Source: an uncultured Clostridia bacterium (GTDB lineage: Bacteria; Bacillota; Clostridia; TANB77; CAG-508). Taken from it: a stretch of DNA of 9,895 bases. The notes below the pieces were generated by a model. It did not search any database and was not told the origin of the DNA. It was given only the letters and a program-made list of their open reading frames with translations. Where the stretch lies: the NCBI GenBank assembly GCA_947584125.1, contig CANPWI010000049.1:1-9895 (forward strand), read 5' to 3'. The translations under genes and the position numbers were made by a program. Below are positions 5,658 to 9,895 of this stretch, one piece after another (position 1 is the first letter of the stretch; each line of letters begins with the position of its first letter).

Positions 5658-6878
5658 ATGAAAAAAATTAAAAATAACAAAGGAATTACATTAATAGCAT
5701 TAATTATAACAATAATAATACTATTAATATTAGCAGGAGTAGCAATAAGATTTTCAATAGGAGATGATGGAATATTTAATAAAAGCAAAACATCAGCAGA
5801 AAAATACAATGAAGAATCAGCAAGAGAAAAGCTAGAAATAGCATTATCAGACTGCTTTACAGATAAATATACTAATGAAAAATATAATGAAAATGAATAT
5901 TTGGACAATATATTAGGAGGAAAAGGATTTGCAGTAAATGGAGATATAGTAATTGTAGATGGATATCAATTTCAGATAGATAGAAGTGTACCAAAAATAT
6001 TAACAAGTTTAGGAAAAGGAGAAGTTAATGACAATATTAAAATAGTAGTAGGACAAAAAACAGAATCAGATTATACAAAATCTACATTAACAGCAGAAAT
6101 TACATTTAATGGTACAATTTCAAAAATTCAAATAAATGGTGTAGATGAAACTATACCAGAAAAAGATGAAAATAATAAATATACAATAACTAAACAAGTT
6201 ACTGAAAATGGTAATTATACAATTTTAGCAAAAGACAATGAAGATAAATACAAATTTGCAACAATTAAAGTAAGTGATTTAACAGAAAATATGAATATAT
6301 ATACAGTAAAAGACTTAGAAACATTTAGAGATAATGTAAATAATGGTAGAACTTATGAGGGAAAAACAGTTACATTGATGGAAAATTTAAATTTAGAGCA
6401 AGTATGTAGTGAAAATTTAGAAAGTTGGATCCCAATAGGAAATGAAAAAAATAACTTTAAAGGTACATTTGAAGGAAATAACAAAACAATTGATAATATA
6501 TATATAAAATCTAATAACAATTCTAACGGATTATTTGGAGCTATATCTGGTAAAATTAAAAATTTATCAATAAAAGGCAATATAACTGGAGCAGCTCACT
6601 GTGGAGGATTGGTTGGTCAAATTATAAATTCAAATAGTTCCGAAATTATAAACTGTAATAACCATGTTAATGTAACTTCTTCTACTGGTTATAATACAGG
6701 AGGGATCATAGGATTTGTTAAAAATTCTAAAAATATAAAATTAGATAACTGTAAAAATTATGGGATAATTATATCACAACGCGGAGATGCTGGTCGGTAT
6801 GATTGGTGGAGTCCAATCATCAACAGAAGTGACAATAACAAGTTGTCAGAATATTGGAGAAGCAAAAACTATTCTTAA
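5658..6878 (+). CDS. Prepilin-signal surface protein with Ig-like and GLUG repeats, N-terminal part (frameshifted)
   Basis: GAGGAG at 5646-5651 favours ATG 5658 over the adjacent ATG 5655. The N-terminus is 'KKIKNNKG' followed by 'ITLIALIITIIILLILAGV', a class III prepilin-type signal cut after G9, with Ala instead of Glu at mature position 5. After the helix (about 10-50) comes an unclassified region, then an Ig-like segment (about 125-210, 'VTENGNYTILAKDNEDKYKFATIKV'). Then comes a GLUG-type repeat region beginning 'IYTVKDLETFRD', with 'WIPIGNEKNNFKGTFEGNNKTI', 'GLFGAISG', 'CGGLVGQI' and 'TGGIIGFV'. Up to about residue 379 the frame is sensible. The last 27 residues ('RYDWWSPIINRSDN...') are out of frame, and the true continuation is in the next entry. 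The likely role is an extracellular adhesin or pseudopilin-like fibre component, exported by a type IV pilus/type II-like machine not in this window. Confidence 0.8.
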   Translation: MKKIKNNKGITLIALIITIIILLILAGVAIRFSIGDDGIFNKSKTSAEKYNEESAREKLEIALSDCFTDKYTNEKYNENEYLDNILGGKGFAVNGDIVIVDGYQFQIDRSVPKILTSLGKGEVNDNIKIVVGQKTESDYTKSTLTAEITFNGTISKIQINGVDETIPEKDENNKYTITKQVTENGNYTILAKDNEDKYKFATIKVSDLTENMNIYTVKDLETFRDNVNNGRTYEGKTVTLMENLNLEQVCSENLESWIPIGNEKNNFKGTFEGNNKTIDNIYIKSNNNSNGLFGAISGKIKNLSIKGNITGAAHCGGLVGQIINSNSSEIINCNNHVNVTSSTGYNTGGIIGFVKNSKNIKLDNCKNYGIIISQRGDAGRYDWWSPIINRSDNNKLSEYWRSKNYS

Positions 6879-7431
6879 CGATTGGGCCGGAGGAATTACA
6901 GGATATATTGCTGATAATACTACAATTAAAATACAAAAGTCTATAAACAGTGGAGCAATTTATGCTGAACAATCATGTAGTGGAGGTATTTCAGCAGGTA
7001 TAATGAGCGGAGAACTTTATGTTGAAGATTGCTACAATATTGGAAACATAAATGCTGGAGTAGGATGCGTTGGAGGGATAGTCGGTAATATAGATAATAC
7101 AGGTGAAGCTACCTCATATCTTAAAATTGAAAATTGCTATAATAGGGGAAATATAGGAAATGTAAATAATCATGGCGGAATACTAGGAATTGTAAATAAT
7201 AAAACAACTTTATCTTATGAATTAAAAAATAATTATTGGCTATCTAATTGCGGAGCTGAATATGGAATTGGTAATTTGAATAATGACAAAGATGCTATAA
7301 AAAAGGATGCAACAGATTTACAAAAATTAGCAGACACATTAGGAGACGCTTTTACAAACGATATACAAGATGAAAATAAAAAATGGAAATATAATGAAGG
7401 TTATCCAATATTGGAATGGCAATTAAATTAG
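6787..7431 (+). CDS. C-terminal part of the same GLUG-repeat surface protein, in the +1 frame
   Basis: This frame continues the repeat series interrupted upstream: 'GMIGGVQSSTEVTITSCQNIG', 'AGGITGYIADNTTIKIQKSINSGAI', 'SGGISAGIMSGELYVEDCYNIGNI', 'VGGIVGNIDN...LKIENCYNRGNI', 'HGGILGIV'. It ends with the family's usual cap, 'NNYWLSNCGAEYGIG' and 'YNEGYPILEWQLN'. It has no signal sequence, and no usable ribosome binding site precedes ATG 6787, so it is unlikely to be made as a separate protein. Skipping one base near 6795 joins it to the upstream part as 'GDAGGMIGG', giving one protein of about 590 residues. Repeats run about 25-30 residues, each with a GG-hydrophobic-x-G turn and often an N-C pair; the cysteines recur in register. 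TAG ends the gene, and a hairpin follows 30 bases later. Confidence 0.8.
   Translation: MLVGMIGGVQSSTEVTITSCQNIGEAKTILNDWAGGITGYIADNTTIKIQKSINSGAIYAEQSCSGGISAGIMSGELYVEDCYNIGNINAGVGCVGGIVGNIDNTGEATSYLKIENCYNRGNIGNVNNHGGILGIVNNKTTLSYELKNNYWLSNCGAEYGIGNLNNDKDAIKKDATDLQKLADTLGDAFTNDIQDENKKWKYNEGYPILEWQLN
6789..6800 (+). other. Apparent one-base insertion (frameshift junction)
   Basis: In frame 0 the sequence reads GCT GGT CGG TAT (A G R Y). Dropping C6795, or equally T6794, gives GCT GGT GGT ATG (A G G M) and leads directly into the GG-x-I-G repeat motif of the other frame. No homopolymer and no recognised slippery heptamer is present. This is either a real inactivating mutation or a consensus error. 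Confidence 0.75.
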
Positions 7432-7461
7432 ATACCTCAATGGATTAAATTATTATAAAAA

Positions 7462-7489
7462 AGGGGCTTACCAGAAATGGTAGGCTCTT
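7462..7489 (+). terminator. Hairpin after the GLUG protein gene (copy 1 of a repeated hairpin)
   Basis: An 11-bp stem (7462-7472 with 7479-7489, including several G-U pairs when transcribed) closes around the loop AGAAAT and is followed by TAATAAT. It lies 30 bases after the stop at 7431. The stem is GC-richer than its surroundings, but the T-tract is weak, so it may be an inefficient terminator or another RNA element. A near copy lies at 9287-9310. Confidence 0.6.
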
Positions 7490-7497
7490 AATAATAT
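7465..7497 (+). repeat. Repeated hairpin element, copy 1
   Basis: Over 33 bases, 29 match 9288-9320. The shared core is GGCTTACCAGAA, then TGGTA, then GCT. The core difference in the stem changes G to A opposite the same T, so pairing is kept in both copies (U-G against U-A). Confidence 0.7.
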
Positions 7498-7526
7498 GAG
7501 AGCAATAAATATGCAAATTTTTAGAG

Positions 7527-7554
7527 TTGTAAAATAAGTAAAATTTTTTATAAA
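7527..7554 (+). promoter_or_regulatory. Possible promoter of the sigma/anti-sigma operon
   Basis: TTGTAA (7527-7532), a 16-base spacer and TATAAA (7549-7554) make an acceptable housekeeping promoter, about 78 bases before the TTG start. The region is so AT-rich that chance matches are likely. No clear ECF-type pair (AAC-containing -35 with CGT-containing -10) could be settled on, so autoregulation is not shown by sequence. Confidence 0.3.
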
Positions 7555-7577
7555 AGTGTTACTTTTTATAAAATTTT
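7540..7577 (+). repeat. AT-rich imperfect inverted repeat in the sigma operon leader
   Basis: The left arm 7540-7557 (ending ATAAAAGT) pairs with the right arm 7561-7577 (starting ACTTTTTATA) around GTT, with a one-base bulge and two unpaired Ts: about 16 base pairs in total. It lies within the 200-base non-coding stretch 7432-7631, overlapping the candidate -10. It could be an operator, a weak terminator, or simply AT-rich chance. Confidence 0.4.
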
Positions 7578-7613
7578 ATCAATATATAAATGTAAGATGT
7601 CTTAAATAAACAA

Positions 7614-7619
7614 AAGGAG
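7614..7619 (+). promoter_or_regulatory. Ribosome binding site for a TTG-initiated sigma factor
   Basis: AAGGAG is 12 bases before TTG 7632. An in-frame stop at 7593-7595 and no ATG or GTG between make TTG the only reasonable start; the first internal Met is residue 36, inside the sigma domain. The long spacing and TTG imply low translation. Confidence 0.55.
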
Positions 7620-7631
7620 TTTAGATCTAAA

Positions 7632-8162
7632 TTGAATGATAGTAAAATTATAAATTATTATAAAAGTAATAATAAATTAGATTTAGAAAAGATAATAAAA
7701 GATTATTCAAATTATATTAATACCATTATAAATAATATGGCAAAAATGAATTTGAATGATGAAGATAAAGAAGAAATAGTTTCTGAAGTATTTTTTATAT
7801 TATGGAAAAATAAGGATAAATTAGATTACAATAAAAAATTAAGTTCATATATAGCAGGAATTACAAGAAATATAGTTAAAGAATATTTAAGAAATAAACA
7901 AATATATTTTGATATTTCTGATTATGAGAACAGTTTATATAGTTATGATAGTATTGAATTTCTAAATGATAATATAGAAGATATTAAAAAAATTGAAAAA
8001 AAGCTAGAAACTATAAAAGAAATAGATAGAAAAATATTTATAGATTTTTATTATTCTTCTAAATCAATTAAAGATATAGCTAAAGAACAAAAGATTTCTG
8101 AATGTAGTATAAAGCAAAGATTGTATAGAATTAGAAAAAAAATAAAGAAAGAGGTTAGATAA
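7632..8162 (+). CDS. ECF-type sigma-70 family RNA polymerase sigma factor
   Basis: The protein has 176 residues with a TTG start. Region 2 spans about 18-90. 'LNDEDKEEIVSEVFFILWKNKDKL' (41-64) resembles the core-binding and -10 helix of ECF factors, and 'KLSSYIAGITRNIVKEYLRNKQ' (69-90) resembles regions 2.3/2.4 that melt and read the -10. After an acidic linker (about 91-122), region 4 spans about 123-174, with the helix-turn-helix 'SIKDIAKEQKISECSIKQRLYRIRKKIKK' that binds the -35. There is no region 1 or 3, as expected for this group. The anti-sigma gene begins one base after the stop, so the pair is cotranscribed and probably made in balance. It likely directs polymerase to a small envelope-response regulon; which genes is not visible here. 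ECF subgroup is not determined. Confidence 0.88.
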   Translation: MNDSKIINYYKSNNKLDLEKIIKDYSNYINTIINNMAKMNLNDEDKEEIVSEVFFILWKNKDKLDYNKKLSSYIAGITRNIVKEYLRNKQIYFDISDYENSLYSYDSIEFLNDNIEDIKKIEKKLETIKEIDRKIFIDFYYSSKSIKDIAKEQKISECSIKQRLYRIRKKIKKEVR

Positions 8163-8163
8163 T

Positions 8164-9222
8164 ATGAATAACAATAAAATTTTTGAAAATGTAAAAATGA
8201 AAATAGCTATATCTAATAGTATAGAGGAGGATTTAGCTATGAAAAATAATAAGAAAACTATAGGAAAAAGCATAGGAATTGCAGCTTGTGTTTTACTTTC
8301 TACAACAGGAATTGCATTTGCAACAAATAATTTAATAAATAAATTTGGAGCCAACAGTAGTGAAGGAGTTCAAACAGCAATAGAAAATAACTATATAAGT
8401 GAAATTAATACAGAATATAAAACTTTTAACAATATAGGTGCAAATATAGAATCATTTTTAATTGATGATAATAATTTTGATATAACAATTAATTTGAAAT
8501 TTGATGAAAAAATTGAAATGAGTGAAGATTCAAAATATGATATAATGGACTTAAAAATAGTAAACGAAAAAGGAGATAAAGTATTTGCTACACAAGAATT
8601 AGAATGGGAGGAAATAAAAAAATTAAATTATACAGAACAAGAAGCAAAAGAGAAATATGATTATTATGATGGCGCATATAGTTATGTAACAGAAAAAACA
8701 AGCGATAATGAATTAAAATATTATTTAACAGCTACAGGAACTACAAAAGGATTTCCAGCATCAAAAAAATTAAATATAACATTTAATAAAATTAGAAGAA
8801 GATATTCAGTAGGTACTGAAGAAAAATACACTATTTATGAGGGACAATGGAATTATGAAATTGATGTACCAACTGAAATGTCAAAATCTAATATAGTTAA
8901 TTACAAATTAGTTTCTATTAGTGATAAAAATTACAAATTTGATAAAGCTACACTTTCCAATACCGCATTTAAAATATATTTAAATAATTGTGATGGAATT
9001 GCGTGGAATGATAATGAGTGTGTTGAAACATCAAATGGAACTAAATATTACCCAACACATAGATCAGATGGAGATGGTGAAATAAGTGTAAAAGATGGTG
9101 GTACAGTAACTTATTACAATACATTTAATTTAACAAATTATGATGCATCAGATAATTTAAAAGTACATTTATTCAAGTCAAATGGAGAAGAAGTAGTTAT
9201 TGAATTAGCACAAGAAAAATAA
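8164..9222 (+). CDS. Membrane-anchored DUF4179-like anti-sigma factor partner
   Basis: The protein has 352 residues. It starts one base after the sigma stop, with GAGG at 8151-8154 as a modest ribosome binding site. Residues 1-32 are a short, charged cytosolic part ('KIFENVKMKIAISNSIEEDLA'). Residues 33-53 are one hydrophobic segment ('IGIAACVLLSTTGIAFA'). From about 55 to 352 lies an extracellular beta-rich domain opening 'FGANSSEGVQTAIENNYISEIN' and 'IESFLIDDNNFDITINLKF', a pattern I associate with DUF4179 proteins found next to clostridial sigma factors. No zinc-finger HxxxCxxC anti-sigma motif is present, so any sigma binding must use the short N-terminal tail. Function is inferred from gene order and family. 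The segment ending AFA could also be read as a signal peptide, which would make the protein secreted rather than anchored; I favour an anchor. Confidence 0.8.
   Translation: MNNNKIFENVKMKIAISNSIEEDLAMKNNKKTIGKSIGIAACVLLSTTGIAFATNNLINKFGANSSEGVQTAIENNYISEINTEYKTFNNIGANIESFLIDDNNFDITINLKFDEKIEMSEDSKYDIMDLKIVNEKGDKVFATQELEWEEIKKLNYTEQEAKEKYDYYDGAYSYVTEKTSDNELKYYLTATGTTKGFPASKKLNITFNKIRRRYSVGTEEKYTIYEGQWNYEIDVPTEMSKSNIVNYKLVSISDKNYKFDKATLSNTAFKIYLNNCDGIAWNDNECVETSNGTKYYPTHRSDGDGEISVKDGGTVTYYNTFNLTNYDASDNLKVHLFKSNGEEVVIELAQEK
8224..8230 (+). promoter_or_regulatory. Strong internal ribosome binding site within the anti-sigma gene
   Basis: GAGGAGG lies 8 bases before an in-frame ATG at 8239 (M26, just before the membrane segment). 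It is stronger than the site for the full-length start. It could yield a second product lacking the cytosolic 25 residues, or be a chance result of the EED codons. Confidence 0.4.
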
Positions 9223-9286
9223 TATGTGTAATTTTATATAAATATTTATTGAAAGAAAATAAGAGAGTGAATAAATTAATTTAAGG

Positions 9287-9312
9287 AGGCTTACCAGAAG
9301 TGGTAAGCTTTT
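9287..9312 (+). terminator. Terminator after the anti-sigma gene (copy 2 of the repeated hairpin)
   Basis: A 9-bp stem (9287-9295 with 9302-9310, one G-T pair in DNA terms) closes around the loop AGAAGT and runs into TTTTAATATT. It lies 64 bases after the stop at 9222. The T-tract is better than in copy 1. Confidence 0.65.
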
Positions 9313-9320
9313 AATATTAT
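9288..9320 (+). repeat. Repeated hairpin element, copy 2
   Basis: It matches 7465-7497 at 29 of 33 bases. The similarity continues past the stem into TTAATA-rich sequence, so the two are likely related by descent rather than by chance stem similarity. Together the copies bracket the sigma/anti-sigma operon in the same orientation. Confidence 0.7.
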
Positions 9321-9324
9321 AATG

Positions 9325-9353
9325 TTGTAAATTTTTTATTGTTTTGTTATAAT
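9325..9353 (+). promoter_or_regulatory. Strong sigma-A promoter for the MazG-like gene
   Basis: TTGTAA (9325-9330), a 17-base spacer and TATAAT (9348-9353), with TG one base before the -10, make an extended -10 promoter. Transcription would begin near 9360, giving a leader of about 33 bases. This also rules out the upstream in-frame TTG at 9339 as a start. Confidence 0.7.
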
Positions 9354-9382
9354 AATTTTGAGAAAATGTATTATATTTTTAC

Positions 9383-9387
9383 GGAGG
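9383..9387 (+). promoter_or_regulatory. Ribosome binding site fixing the MazG-like start at 9393
   Basis: GGAGG ends 5 bases before ATG 9393. The frame is open further upstream to TTG 9339, but that part overlaps the promoter and has no domain match. Confidence 0.7.
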
Positions 9388-9392
9388 ATAAA

Positions 9393-9755
9393 ATGGAAAA
9401 TAATCAAGAAAAATTATTGTCATTACTAAACAATTCTAGTAGTATAGACGAGGTACAAGAATATATAAAGGAAGTAATAACAATAAGAGGTTTTTCAGAA
9501 CAAAAAATTCAAGACAAAATGCTATTACTCCTTGAAGAAACAGGAGAACTTGCAAAAGCGATTAGAAAGACATTACCAAATGCTTCAATAGATTATAATA
9601 AAATAGAAAACTATACAGGTGTAGAAGATGAAATTGCAGATGTTTTTATTGTACTAGTTTCTATATGTAATAGATTAAATATAAATCTATATGAAGCATT
9701 TAAAAATAAAGAAGAAAAAAATGTAAAACGAAAATGGATGATTAATGAGGAATAG
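9393..9755 (+). CDS. MazG-like nucleotide pyrophosphohydrolase
   Basis: The protein has 120 residues. After a helical N-terminal part (about 1-30), 'GFSEQKIQDKMLLLLEETGELAKAIRK' (33-59) carries the EExxE metal site, E48, E49 and E52. 'VEDEIADVFIVLVSICNRLNINL' (77-99) carries the second half, E80 and D83 (ExxD). This arrangement defines the all-alpha NTP pyrophosphatase group (MazG, dUTPase-like), which converts NTPs or dNTPs to monophosphates plus pyrophosphate in the cytosol. The single-domain length fits the short MazG-like proteins rather than two-domain E. coli MazG. It has its own promoter and sits after a terminator, so it is transcribed separately from the sigma operon. The substrate is unknown: house-cleaning of abnormal nucleotides and a stress role are both plausible. 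Confidence 0.85.
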   Translation: MENNQEKLLSLLNNSSSIDEVQEYIKEVITIRGFSEQKIQDKMLLLLEETGELAKAIRKTLPNASIDYNKIENYTGVEDEIADVFIVLVSICNRLNINLYEAFKNKEEKNVKRKWMINEE

Positions 9756-9837
9756 TATAAAAGGATATATAAAAACAAAATTGTTGTGATATATGAATAA
9801 ATATTAAAAGAATAAATTAATAGGAGAAATTCAAAAT

Positions 9838-9895
9838 ATGGAAAAGTTATCTTTTAAAAATTCAGAATTAGAAGAAATAATAATTAGAATATTTA
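9838..9895 (+). CDS. Start of an unidentified gene, cut by the window end
   Basis: AGGAG (9822-9826) precedes ATG 9838 with an 11-base spacer, and the frame stays open to the window end. The 19 visible residues read MEKLSFKNSELEEIIIRIF. This is too short for a family call. It may share a transcript with the MazG-like gene 83 bases upstream, as no terminator is visible between them. Confidence 0.5.
   Translation, partial: MEKLSFKNSELEEIIIRIF

Noticed and set aside
6783..6800. Programmed ribosomal frameshift
   Set aside because: No X-XXY-YYZ heptamer, stop codon or stimulatory hairpin is apparent, and the needed shift is +1. A rare CGG codon alone is not enough, so an indel or an error is simpler.
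5636..8354. Reverse-strand open frames opposite the surface protein and the sigma/anti-sigma junction
   Set aside because: They have low-complexity composition, no domain, and fully overlap genes with clear family features on the + strand.
9339..9392. TTG-initiated extension of the MazG-like protein
   Set aside because: It overlaps the -10 box of a strong promoter and would start upstream of the transcript; GGAGG before ATG 9393 is decisive.

Overview
The window is strongly AT-rich (by eye about a quarter G+C). Genes are short, all lie on the + strand, end mostly in TAA, and usually have clear GGAGG-type ribosome binding sites. Together with surface proteins that start with a Clostridia-style prepilin signal, this suggests a low-GC Firmicute, probably an uncultured gut-type member of the Clostridia. 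That placement is inference. The standard bacterial code fits: TGG encodes Trp, and a TGA stop is used at 5095-5097.

Layout. (1) 1-2125, an envelope/export block: the C-terminal end of an HlyD/MacA-like adaptor, then behind its own promoter a tiny membrane protein with a Pro/Asp/Gly repeat tail (475-741) and a membrane-anchored predicted beta-helix surface protein (758-2125), closed by a strong terminator at 2151-2184. (2) 2259-5603, five closely spaced genes, probably one transcript from a promoter that overlaps that terminator: a DUF308/HdeD-like membrane protein, a FlaR-like P-loop kinase, an anchored DUF4362-like protein, a histidinol-phosphate-aminotransferase-like PLP enzyme, and a NUDIX hydrolase whose start overlaps the aminotransferase stop. 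(3) 5658-7431, a large surface protein with a prepilin-like signal, an Ig-like segment and GLUG-type repeats. It is split into two frames by an apparent one-base insertion near 6795. (4) 7432-9222, a hairpin, a 200-base non-coding leader, and a sigma factor/anti-sigma pair (TTG start; DUF4179-like membrane partner). A second, nearly identical hairpin follows the pair. (5) 9325-9895, a strong extended -10 promoter driving a MazG-like pyrophosphohydrolase, then the first 19 codons of an unidentified gene.

How they may work together: the first and third blocks build extracellular repeat proteins and perhaps export substrates. The sigma/anti-sigma pair is a self-contained envelope-signalling switch whose targets are not visible here. 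The middle block and MazG look like small-molecule and nucleotide metabolism or housekeeping. No CRISPR array, tRNA, rRNA, transposase or phage gene is visible. The points most worth a second look are the split GLUG protein, the pair of near-identical hairpins flanking the sigma operon, and the small KPDG-repeat protein beside the beta-helix protein.
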